A DNA stretch of 64,000 bases, taken from Cristatella mucedo. Lineage: Eukaryota > Bryozoa > Phylactolaemata > Cristatellidae. Below the pieces are notes generated by a model that worked only from the letters and a program-made list of their open reading frames with translations, did not search any database and was not told the origin of the DNA. The stretch spans positions 12,761,001 to 12,825,000 of the forward strand of contig WPIO01000004.1 in the NCBI GenBank assembly GCA_009760855.2, read 5' to 3'. Positions 34,006 through 44,180 of this stretch are shown here, piece after piece; the first letter of the stretch is position 1; every line of letters begins with the position of its first letter. The position numbers and the translations under genes are program-made.

Positions 34006-34349
34006 CTTAGTTCGATCTAGTCGCTGAAGATTGCCAATCAGACCCCACTCAGTGTGCCTCGAACTGATGGCCGGGCTGGACTAGCAGTCAATGGTGCTAC
34101 TGAAAGCCTTCGGAATCACGCAGTCGCTCAGAGCTGATATAGCGAGATCAATGCTGTTGCTAAGCTGCTACGATTTATGGGCACTTAAAGAGCAGTAATA
34201 TGTCATTAGTATCACGTCGCTAAACAACTTGAGCTGAGCAGGTCAAACGGAGGTTTGACCTGTTCGGCCAACTCCGACTCATGTGTATGATGGATGCTCT
34301 TTGATGTCCGCGGCCAACTGCTCTGGAAGAGCGTGCGACAAGCTAGAAC

Positions 34350-34605
34350 GATAGTTGTGGTTTCGTTTAATTGATGACACTACCCCTGATCGTCGTACGA
34401 GTGGGCTGTGACGCTCGATGTGGTATGCGGTCGGGATGTGCTATTAGTGATTATTGTGATAAGGGAGTCTCGGGGACTTCGACTACTCCGGCAGGCGAAG
34501 AGAGTCTCGTGCTTCCCCCCCTGCTCGTGCGTATTGAAATAAACCGATGGCGCTGGTCGTCGGCTGGCGTTCCCTGCTTCGCGACGACAACCTAACTACA
34601 ATAGT
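34350..34605 (+). repeat. LTR-like repeat, copy 2
   Basis: It parallels 560-830: ACTACCCCTGATCG, GTGGGCTGTGACGCTCGATG, GGGAGTCTCGGGGACTTC and a late AAATAAACC signal. It has no coding content. Ends are uncertain; CTACA near 34606 could be the 3' terminus. Confidence 0.4.
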
Positions 34606-34712
34606 CATACATGAATTTGACCCTGTACTCGCGGCGACAGTCTGTAATTAATAGACAGTTTGTAAATAATAACCGAGTCATGAAGACTGAGTGGTTTCTG
34701 GTGTGCACGCGG

Positions 34713-34764
34713 TTGCCAGTAGCCTCCATTGCCAGTAGCCTCCATTGCCAGTAGCCTCCATTGC
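34713..34764 (+). repeat. 16-bp tandem repeat, three units
   Basis: Three exact units of GCCAGTAGCCTCCATT with no obvious role. Confidence 0.9.
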
Positions 34765-34769
34765 ATGCC

Positions 34770-35670
34770 TCGAGAAAAGAAGTGATAAGCACAGCTGACC
34801 AAGGAAGACAGTCGAGGCGTAAGTATTTGGATAGGAGCAGCAGAGCGTGACGACTGGAAAGGAATTATCCGTCGGAAGCAGGAGAGAAGATGTCATCGAA
34901 GTGGAAGAGTGCGAAAGTTCGTTCCAGACTATGAACGGCGGAGCAAAAAGGAGTCGACAGCTAGAGCTCTCAAAGCGACAGAAGGGGACATTCAATTGAC
35001 TGTCCCCTTCCGTAGTAGATCCAAGAGTGAGGAGACACAGCATGGAGCAGCAATTATGCATGCTATGAATCTATCTACCCCGTGGCCAACCTGCTGGGGA
35101 CTGGCTATAGAGCAGAATGCAATGTGTGCACCTAAACTCCGAACTGTCCCCGGGAAATGAGCGGTGGCCAAGACGCCTCTGTAAGCGGCTTCTCGGGGCA
35201 ATGTTTTGCACTCCATTTTGCACTGAGTTACGCAACTAAGTTACGTCGGTTAGCCATTCGTTACCCGAAAGTGGCATAATGCGCCGATGTAAGCGGCAGA
35301 ATAGCTCGGTTCGCCGCTGTTCGACACTTCGCCGATAAGGACAGGCCCAGCAGCCAAACCAAACTAAATGCAGGCCCCGTGGAGCGGCTACGCATTGAGA
35401 GGGCTACACCAGTGAGCCGTAGCACATAGTATCCACACCGTTACTTTGGAGTTTCACTTTATCGTTGGCTGCTGAGGGGGACGACAATCTCCCAGCACCA
35501 AATGTATTAACTCGACCCTGGTTTCTAACTCGAATCAGCACGGCTTCTATGTCAGAAGCGTTAGCAGTGGCTTCATTTACTGCTGCTTAACCACTTAACT
35601 TGCTTAACTTACTGCTACTTAACCACTGCTCCTCCGTGCAAAGCCATTTAGCCGAGGCTGCTGGGACGAA
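34770..35670. other. No gene seen
   Basis: Short overlapping ORFs without domains or splice support. Confidence 0.4.
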
Positions 35671-35671
35671 A

Positions 35672-35850
35672 AAAAACCTTAGCTGATTAAACAGCCTCTT
35701 TTTGTATAGCGACAGAAGAGCCTTTACGGCTATCACCACCGCTTGCAGTGGCAATAAAGAATCGCCCACCACAGGAATCGAACCCACGACCTCGGGACCG
35801 AGGTCATGAAAGCAACCGCCTTACCTAGTGTGCCATCGCGGCTCACCAAA
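35672..35850 (-). repeat. SINE2 copy
   Basis: Full-length minus-strand copy with GAGGTCATGAAAGCAACCGC in the head complement, GGAATCGAACCCACGACC over the B box and GCCTTTACGGCTATCACCAC in the body. Confidence 0.75.
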
Positions 35851-35899
35851 CTGCTCTTGCTTGCCTTCATTGCTCGACTTGATGGTCCGAGAGTCATTA

Positions 35900-36500
35900 C
35901 GAACTCCATTTGATGTCAAACTACGAAACTACATATCACGAGCAACTGCCCCCCAAAAGAGCTGCCAATGCTACTGCTGCAGCAGGAGGAGGAGAAGGAG
36001 GAAACGACAGACATGCAGATGAGCCGAAAGCAGTGGTTAAAAGCAGTAATCACTGCGAAATCCTCTCAGGACTTGCAACTGCCGTTGGCCATTGTCGGCA
36101 GAGCGTGCTGCTCGAGGCAGCGGTGTTGCTCCATGTTGGCGAGCCGAACGCTCGACAGAAGACACGAAAGAGAGCACACGCTTCGGTTGGTCACTTCGGC
36201 AGCCTGCACGGCCGAGCCGTGGGCCGCGAAGCCGAGCGTCCATGACCTCCGACTGGCGATCCAACGAGAGGCGTGCATTGTGGCGGTCGGTCCGTGGAGC
36301 TTTACTCATCTAGCACAGCACAGGGGGGCACGTGAGTGAGATGGGAGGAGGAGGGTAGGAAGAGGAGCTTCGATCCAGTGCGCAGCAACGGTGCTCGGGA
36401 GCGTGAAGGTACACGGAAGAGAGAGAGAGAGAGGGAAGCACAGGCAGTGCGGCAACGCACTGCCGCCGAATCCCGGCGTCCCACTGAGCAGCAGCCTGCA
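35900..36500. other. No supported gene
   Basis: GC-rich sequence with ORFs open on both strands for about 100 codons, none with a domain. It probably belongs to the 3' flank of the minus-strand ORF that follows. Confidence 0.35.
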
Positions 36501-36509
36501 AGCAGCCGC

Positions 36510-37889
36510 TCAGCTCAGCCATTCTTGAGCCAGCACGTGACCCGACGTGCTTCGCTGCCGCTTGGCGCGGCCGGCGTTCTGAATCATTCGCTGCGTCTCA
36601 ATCTTCGTCCGCGCCAGGTCTTCTTGGATGAAGGATCGCATCGCTTGCAGCTCTTCGGCGCCGCCGCCGCGCCAAGCGGACGACGACTGCCGCGACGAAG
36701 CAGCCGCTTCTCCTTCCGCCGCAGCAGCTGCCGAAGGTCCCATCGCTTGCCCGTCGTATTTGGCAGGTTGGCTAGCGGCTCGCTGCCGACTGCTCGCTGC
36801 CACGACAGCAGTGGCCGAGGCTAAGCGACCGTCCAGCGAGCCGCCACTGCCGCCGCCGCTATCGTCGTCTTCAGACGCTTCGCTCGGAGCGCCGGCGGTG
36901 GGAATGCTCACCTGCCGCCACGTCGGTGTGCCGACGTCAGAGCGCTGGTCGTCGAAAGCCGCGGCGGTGGCGGACGGCAGCCGGCTGCTGGCAGCGTGCA
37001 GGCGGTTGGAGCTCAGGGCGGAGCGAGAGTCGCGAGAGCTGTCCTGCGCAGTGGCGGCGCGCCACGACCGCCTGCCGCTGCTCGCAGCGCTCCGGCCTGC
37101 GAGCGGCGAGCTGGCCAGCGACGACTGAGCCGCCGCTGCCATGTCGCTGCCGCCAGGCGTCGCCCCGGCAGCGGCTGCGCTTAAGCTGCGCTCCTCGCTG
37201 GACGAGTTGTTGCCGGGCGTGTGCGCGTGCGGCGCCTGCCGTCCCGACGACGTCGAGGCCCACGCCACCGTCGGCCTGACGGCGGCGCCGATGCGGCGGT
37301 GCTCGCCGAGCGTCGCCTGCGCGACGTGCGAGTCGTGCGGCGGCAGACCGTAGGCCCACAGGTCCGTCGTGATGGCGACATACTGCTTACGGCCCGGCAC
37401 GCCGTTCGGAGTGATGGTGGGCGTCGTCGGGCCAAAGGCCTTGTGAAAGGCGACGGTCGAGTGTGGCGGCAGCGGCGACCGCAGCGCCGACTTGCCACAC
37501 TGCTGCCCGGCGGCGGTGCCTCGCTTCACGCTCCGCCCGCCACCACCGTCTCCGGGCCGCTGGCGCTGACCGTGCACGTCGACGCCGCGAACCACCGTGT
37601 ACGAGGGCATTGTCACCTGCCTCTTCATGGAGCGGCGGAACTCGTCACGAAGCATCGACGACGTGCTGCTGCTGGCGCCCGGCGCCGGGCTAGCGGGCGC
37701 CGTCGGCGAGTCCTTGCCGAATCGCACGGTGGCCGCCGTGGCCGGCGGATTGTCCGGAGGCACCGGCGACGGGTCGACGGGAAGCGACTGGAAGCGCTCC
37801 GCGACGCTCACAGCAGACGTGGCCGGAGCCCTTATGGACAGCAGCTCTTCATAGGTCACGTCCTGCAATGGCCAGCTCTTAAGTATCAT
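36510..37889 (-). CDS. Unrecognised 459-aa low-complexity protein
   Basis: One open frame from ATG at 37889 (context GCACCATGA, a good animal start) to TGA at 36510-36512. An in-frame upstream extension to 38012 has poorer support. The protein starts MILKSWPLQDVTYEELLS and is mostly Ser/Ala/Gly/Pro-rich and probably disordered. Two stretches look more constrained: residues around QYVAITTDLWAYGLPPH and a helical C-terminus EELQAMRSFIQEDLARTKIE. I do not recognise a family. GC-rich DNA opens the other strand too (37221-37961), so length alone is weak evidence; the start context and the ordered patches favour this strand. A splice-donor-like GCC|GTAAGCAG lies inside, so it could be part of a spliced gene. 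Confidence 0.5.
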   Translation of the reverse strand: MILKSWPLQDVTYEELLSIRAPATSAVSVAERFQSLPVDPSPVPPDNPPATAATVRFGKDSPTAPASPAPGASSSTSSMLRDEFRRSMKRQVTMPSYTVVRGVDVHGQRQRPGDGGGGRSVKRGTAAGQQCGKSALRSPLPPHSTVAFHKAFGPTTPTITPNGVPGRKQYVAITTDLWAYGLPPHDSHVAQATLGEHRRIGAAVRPTVAWASTSSGRQAPHAHTPGNNSSSEERSLSAAAAGATPGGSDMAAAAQSSLASSPLAGRSAASSGRRSWRAATAQDSSRDSRSALSSNRLHAASSRLPSATAAAFDDQRSDVGTPTWRQVSIPTAGAPSEASEDDDSGGGSGGSLDGRLASATAVVAASSRQRAASQPAKYDGQAMGPSAAAAAEGEAAASSRQSSSAWRGGGAEELQAMRSFIQEDLARTKIETQRMIQNAGRAKRQRSTSGHVLAQEWLS

Positions 37890-38264
37890 GGTGCTGCAGC
37901 CGCAGCAGCGCCCTCTGTGAGCAGTGCCAGTGACCACGACCGTGTGCGAGCGCACGGCTAGTGCCTGCGTGCATGCGTCCGTGCAAGGACGTGCGATTGC
38001 ACGCGTGCGCACGCTAGCTAGCGATGCACACTAGCGAGGACATGAATGTATGCATGTACATGCATGTAGATGTGCACCTTTGCAGGCATGAGCGAACACG
38101 CATGTGAAAGCTATAGTTTTAGTCATTAACGGCAGCGATGTTTTGAGTAAAAGTAAGCATGAACAGAAGATTGGCAGAGTAGAACTCGGCTCATCTCATC
38201 AGGAAGTCGTTGTGCCCAGCTGTATTACTGTCTATAAATCACTAGTCAATTTTACTCTCAGGCA

Positions 38265-38400
38265 GACGAAGTCTGTTGGCTACCGAATGTGTACCGAAAG
38301 CCACTTAGGCTGTGAGTAGCGCTATACAAAACTCTCCTGCGTAACGCCCAAATAGTCTTTATAGCTTTGTGGAGTTACAGACAGAGATACATTACATTAT
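38265..38400 (+). repeat. LINE B 3' end fragment
   Basis: The last RT codons (GAAGTCTGTTGGCTACCGAA) and 3' UTR through GAGATACATTACATTATA, plus strand. Confidence 0.75.
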
Positions 38401-38789
38401 ATCACAGGCAGGCAAAATTACAGGTAGAGTAGCATCGAGAAAGAGCAGAAGTAAAGAACACATTTGCTTGATGTTTTCATCTCAGGTACTACTTTCTCTA
38501 CTTCTGATCCTCATCCTCCTCTGTCTCTGCCTGACATTCAATCTCTTGGCACACACACACCACAGTCTTTCTCACTTGCATGCACACTCACTCTTTCTCT
38601 CACGACATGCACTTTCTTCAACTACCATCTACTTTCTCTGACTCCCATGCACTCTGTCTCAATCCCATGCATTCTCTCTCACTCTCATACACCATCTCTC
38701 ACTCTCATGCACTCTATCTCATCGAAACTGTACATGCGAGTATCACAACAAAATATAACAAAATAAAAAATAACATGTAACCTCTATAG

Positions 38790-39150
38790 TACTCTCTATC
38801 ATTATGAGCACTTAATCTCTGTCAAGGCGCAATTCCCTTCAACAAAATCAAACACCAAGGGTGAATGATACACATGGTATCAAACATGCAAAAGTAATTA
38901 CGATTCATGATCAGACCGCCATGCTAATGCAAATATGTAGACACTCAGCGCCACCGGTAAGGAGGAGCTCTTGCTAGTAACTGTAATTGAATCATTCTTT
39001 AGGTTTGCACGCACGGCACACCGAAACAAAACATACAAGTTCACGGGCAAACGGAAAGCTGACGAAAATAAATGCGTCTTTAGCTGAGACTTGAAAGATA
39101 CAAATTCCTTGTAAGTAGTGACCACAGCTGGAAGTGAGCTTCAGATTTAC
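38790..39150 (-). repeat. LINE C fragment with family-type tail
   Basis: A minus-strand RT C-terminal remnant (FVSFKSQLKTHLFSSAFRL) ending at a tail whose complement reads GCGCCTTGACAGAGATTAAG, close to the LINE A and SINE1 tails. Confidence 0.55.
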
Positions 39151-39279
39151 AAATCCTCGACTTACTATTACCTATGAAGTACTGCAGCAGACTAAGGAGT
39201 ACTGCAGCGGGCTATGAATCTCTTTTGGAGTTGTAGCAAAGATAAAATAAGAATAAGACCTCATACAGCGCTCAAACCT

Positions 39280-39590
39280 ATCCTAAAACTGCTCAATATG
39301 ATTTAGGACAGGCGACCGACTCCGTCAACTCACGACTCTTTGACAGCAGCTTCAGCGACAAATCTTTCGGAAGCTGTTGAAGTGCACTTTGGATCGTTCC
39401 TCAGATGAGCTCCAGCCCTTGGAATTCCGGCATTCTTTACAAGATCGATGTGTACATGCTGGCCTAGAGATCTGTTGCTTTGGTGCAGATTTCCAACACC
39501 GGAGGAGCTGAAGCAACCCCAAACTAAGACATTTCCACCACTGACTTTTTTCCACTCCTATCTCGGAGGCAGTTAGGGTACTAACTACCT
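39280..39590 (-). pseudogene. Tc1/mariner-like transposase fragment
   Basis: Minus-strand translation gives VLVWGCFSSSGVGNL, later HLRNDPKCTSTASERF and then a stop. W-G-C-F-S...G-V-G-N-L followed by NDPKHTS-like residues is the central to late part of Tc1-like DDE transposases. The His of DPKHT is Cys. There are no terminal inverted repeats in view and only a short piece remains. Confidence 0.65.
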
Positions 39591-39599
39591 CTCACATGT

Positions 39600-40900
39600 T
39601 TGACATCATGTGAATTTTCTTCGTTTCCTGTTTGCAAAATGCGTGAATTCGGACTCGGCGGTCCGTAAAACTCGACCGAAGTCGGCTGCCACGTAGTGGA
39701 CGTGGCCTCGGGCCCTCCAGCAACGATCTTTTCTATGTCGCTCCGTAAGTAAAGGCTTGTGCTCGGCGAACCTCTTCAATATGCCATGCCTAGCAAGCCT
39801 TCAGTGTACCGTCTCTACGGTTAGCAATTCACGGTAGTGGTCGCCAGCGACTGAGGCAGCTAGCGGGGTGATAGCAGAGAGTGCTGCAGAGTCGTCCCAA
39901 GGGGGGGAGGGGGGTTCGCCTTCCTTTAGCGACCCGAGTGCCGTAAGTCTGCTAGCGCTATATCCGTGCCCTTTACGCTTTCTAAGATTCTAAGACAGCA
40001 CTCAATGGCTGATTGTAAGAGTCCGTGCCACTTCTCGGTTGCTTTGGCCCAGTTCACTGGAGGTCTGCAGTCGTCCTTTCGTTGTGCAGACGAGCCGCGA
40101 CCTTCTAGGCATGCCGGACTTGGTAACAAAACGAGCCAACAGAAGCCAGTCCTCTGTCAGTGGGTAGAAAAACCTTCTCCTTATGCCCCCACTGTGAGTG
40201 CCTACACACAGGAGAACTCTTCGTACGAAGTAAAATGCTACAAAACAGTGAACCTGTTTGTCTTTAGAAATGCCCATTTCTAAATAGCCAAACTCCATAA
40301 TAACCACGAGGTTTTTTGCATTTTTAAAACGTACAATGCATTAACTATGGGTGAAAACAGTTCCATTTTTTACTGCAGAGGTCACGGTTTACTAGAGCCG
40401 GTGGCAGTTGCATCCATTTGTAGTGGCAGTTTGTCACTCGTGCTAACGATTCCGTCCCTCTAGAAGACGATGCCGTCTCTCTCTTGCGCTCGACGCCGTC
40501 TCTCTCGGGGACGATGTGCGTTCTATTATGGACGATGCCGTTTATGTTGCGCATGATGCTGCGTCTAAACTATACATTGAGCAACGACTGCGCATGCTCC
40601 AGGGACACCCACTGCATTTCGATATACTATATTCTTGGCGATGTAGCTTTCTCTCGTGCATACAACGCCGTATCTCATGCGGCCGATAAAAAAGGTGCAT
40701 ACACACTTGGGCTAACTCCTGCTTCTCAGGCCGGATTTGTGTACACATTACTTTCTGGCTGCCAATCGTAGCACGGCTGCACATACTTTTATTTACTTGC
40801 ATCTGCCAGGCAGGTTAAACATAAGATATAACGTGACCGTGTTTACAGTTAAAGAGATGGAAAGAGAAGGGCTTTCCATGAAGAAGAAAAATAATTCAAA
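39600..40900. other. No gene seen
   Basis: Short ORFs on both strands without domains, splice support or repeat matches. Confidence 0.4.
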
Positions 40901-40904
40901 TATA

Positions 40905-41030
40905 ATGTATTTGTATAGCACCCTGAGTGAACTTGAAGAAGCCTCTATTCAGGCGCTTCTCATATGCCCCGGAGCTAGAGCTCACGACCTCAGTTGTCAA
41001 AGGTGAGCACCTTAAACTCTGGGCCAAACC
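40905..41030 (-). repeat. SINE1 copy
   Basis: The tail complement (AGCACCCTGAGTGAACTTGA), CCTCTATTCAGGCGCTTCTC, then AGCTAGAGCTCACGACCTCA over the B box and GAGCACCTTAAACTCTGGGCC over the A box. It is diverged and has a small insertion. Confidence 0.6.
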
Positions 41031-41329
41031 GGGGCGGACACTAGGTTGGTACAGACTGACTCGCCACGAGGGACGCGGTTTACGGCGGCGGCGGTGGCAG
41101 ATGCAGGCGCAGCGTAGGGGCTGCTGCCTTGCTTCGAGGGATGAGAGAGGCACATCTTTGCACGGGCACTGCACTAGCGGGCACTGTACATGCTTGTGCG
41201 TGCACGTGCATGCATGCGTGGCTTGTCACATTGCAGACACGATCGAGCTAAGTAGCTTGGAACCGCCTAAACGAACTGCTCCATATAGCAAACGAATCAG
41301 CTGCAGTGACCGATAATTCGAATGCCTGT

Positions 41330-42110
41330 CTTGCAGACATTCGATCTTGGATGTCGGCCAATTTCCTGAAGCTAAACGATGATACAACCCAGCTCAGTGA
41401 CGCACGGGACCCACTAAGAACGTGGCTGAAATAATAGACATTTCACTTACAGTTGGTCGCATTGTAGGGCGCCAATCAAGTGCTTGCAGTTTAGGTGTCC
41501 TCACTGACGACAGCTTGAGGTTTAAAGTTTCAGTCAGAACACCAGCTCCACAGCTAGTCATACTGTTCAATCCCTGTCCATGAGTAGGCACCACCAGCTA
41601 TGGTGGCTGGCTAAAGAGCTTACTAGCTCCCTGGTCTCCTCTAGACGAGACTACTGTAGTTTACCTTAGGCTAACGGTTACCGAAAAATTCCCCTTGAGC
41701 CTCTATAGTCGGCGATGCATAAATCGGCTGCATTGGTTAAATAACGTCAGACATACAGCTTTGAGGTGTCTCCTTTGCTGAACGAGCTTCGACGGCTCCC
41801 AGTCAAAAGACGGACACAGAGCAAAATTCCTACTCTGGACTACACAAGGCCCGTTATGATTTGGCTCCTTCGTACCTAGCTGAACTACTTCACCAGTTGC
41901 AGCATCATCGAGCCCTCAAGCGCTCTGTGCACAACAGATTAGCTGAGTTCCATTCCTGTGCTTAAAGATCGTTGGCAACAGAAGCCTTCGCTCCGTGGGT
42001 CTTCGACTGTCGAACTCGCTATCACAATTTTAATTCATACACACCTTTTCTGCCAACTCTGGTGCACCCTTTCCAGCCATCGTGAGCTGCTATTCCAATG
42101 CCACTCAATT
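41330..42110 (+). mobile_element. LINE A/B-like RT fragment, decayed
   Basis: Plus-strand remnants of an L2/CR1-type RT (TTGGATGTCGGCCAATTTCC encoding WMSANF, then CTGAAGCTAAACGATGAT) and further C-terminal blocks, with several frameshifts. It belongs between families A and B and lies in the 3' flank or an intron of the minus-strand gene at 42-53 kb. Confidence 0.6.
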
Positions 42111-42327
42111 TCTCGACTTGCCCTCCTGACTTTTGAAGAGTTACAGATGGCAAGGCACATGCACACAAAGAGCAGTTGCATCTTGGACTATTTACCATTG
42201 CTGAAAAGTCAGCAAAAACAAAAGATTACATCTCGTCACTTCAGTAAGCCAGACATGTAGATCGAGCATAAGACTTGATTTCTGTCTACCAACTTCTGCA
42301 CCTGCGCCGTGCACCTACCTTACTCAC

Positions 42328-42510
42328 AGGGCTGACATCATTGGGCTTGCAGAGGCACATTACAGCAGATGCTGGGTTTTGCAGCTGAACAGCTTTAAGC
42401 TGAGTCAGTTGCTGCTTGAATGCTTCACTATCGGCACGGATGGCAAAGGGAACATATGGTCTGCTTTCTGCTGCCGTGCTGAACACCACCGGCCGTGTCT
42501 CTGATGAAAC
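42328..42510 (-). CDS. Unknown gene, last exon found
   Basis: The acceptor TTAATTGTTCAG and donor CCT|GTGAGTAAG enclose 61 phase-0 codons. It contains RPYVPFAIRADSEAFKQQL and ends PASAVMCLCKPNDVSP. The strong donor says at least one more exon follows; I did not find it. Confidence 0.6.
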
Positions 42511-44099
42511 CTGAACAATTAACACGGAGTGTGACAGCAGCAGGTTTAACACAAGATTTTGAACCAACATAAATAAAAAACGCTGTAACTAACTACTCGT
42601 GTTTTGCTCTTACTCTAAACAGATGGCTGGTGGCCCTGCATTAAATGATCAAGTGTAAAATATATACAATACGTGGATTAACTTTGATGACATAAAGTGA
42701 CTTACACACAATAGCAAACCTAAAAAACTAAAATAATTTATTACTCATCGAAACGACCAACAGCTGTAAGAACGTCCAGCAGCTGTCTATAACTGCTCAC
42801 GTTCTTTAACCAGCCGGCATGGCAGCAACACTGTCAGACGAAGGCGCAGAAAGCATTATAGCAATAAAGATGGCAACAAAAGCAGCAGCTATGGAAGTAG
42901 AAGCAGCGGGAGGAGCACTAGCAGTGGGGTAGAAGCAGCAGGAGCAGGAGCAAGAGTAGCATCGTCGGCAGTATAACTTCGAAAACAGGCAGACACAGTA
43001 CCTGCACACCAACGCTTCATATGTTTCTTCTCAGGCACTAACAGGCAGCAATCAAGCTACAGCACAGCCAATGCGAGTGAGCAGCAAAAAAAACGCCAGA
43101 CCATCGGCAGATCATCGGTCATGGGCCATACAGCATTGACCATGGGCATAGCAATCTAGCAGGGGCATCTAAAGCTGAGGCTAAACCCAGCTGACTAGTA
43201 GCTAGTGGCCAGCTCATGTGGATCAGAGCTTAATTACCAAGCTGTTGCTCAAGCTGCAATGATTGGCTGCATGCATTCTTATACATCTTTACATAGTGTC
43301 TTACCTGACAGCCACTCGCCGTCTGGCAGCAATAACATACGCTCGTACGTGCATGCACACAGACACATATACATATACATGCATATTACATGCATATACA
43401 CACACATATATACATAAGACTTAAATACATACACATACACACATTATATATATGTGTGTGTGCGTGCGTGTGCATGTATGTACATTTATATACTGAGGCA
43501 ATGAATCGAGTGAAAAGTAGAGAACAGTAGCAAACAGCCTCATAATGACAATAATACTAATACATTTGCATAGCACCCTCTGAGAGAACTTAATCTCCTT
43601 CTAGGCACTTTAAGCATGCTGCAAAGAAGCTTGGTCGAATGACTTGCGGTAGCATGCTCAATGACAACAAGCACGACATGGTTAGAGGTGACATGCACAG
43701 GGTCAGCATATGCCTTATGCCAATCTCTCTATATACATCAGTTTGTTCTGCCAATAATGTCGGTCTTAGCAAACAACATGAATACAGCACTCACGACGGG
43801 CTCGGCGACTGGCTGTGACCGCTGGGTCATGATCACTCGGCATGTCTTAGCAGCATCCTCCAAGCTCAGAGGCTGCTGTGCCATAAGCAGTGATGCCAAG
43901 GTCTGCAGGTGGCTGAAATATATGAAAATACACGCAGTCCACGAATGAGGTGACACAAGAATCGTGACAGACCAGAGAAGGAGGTCAATCACGATGCTGC
44001 TTGCAGAAGATACTGTGTGATGCACAACAAGACACTGCTCAGCTCAAAAGATTTAGGCACATTTTCTCTCAAACATGACGAGCATGCAAGCATGCCTAA

Positions 44100-44180
<81 letters not shown>

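Noticed and set aside
39320-39480. Candidate terminal exon of the minus-strand gene (ERSKVHFNSFRKICR then stop)
   Set aside because: Another frame of the same DNA reads as a Tc1-like transposase (VWGCFSSSGVGNL, NDPKCTSTASERF), which explains it better.
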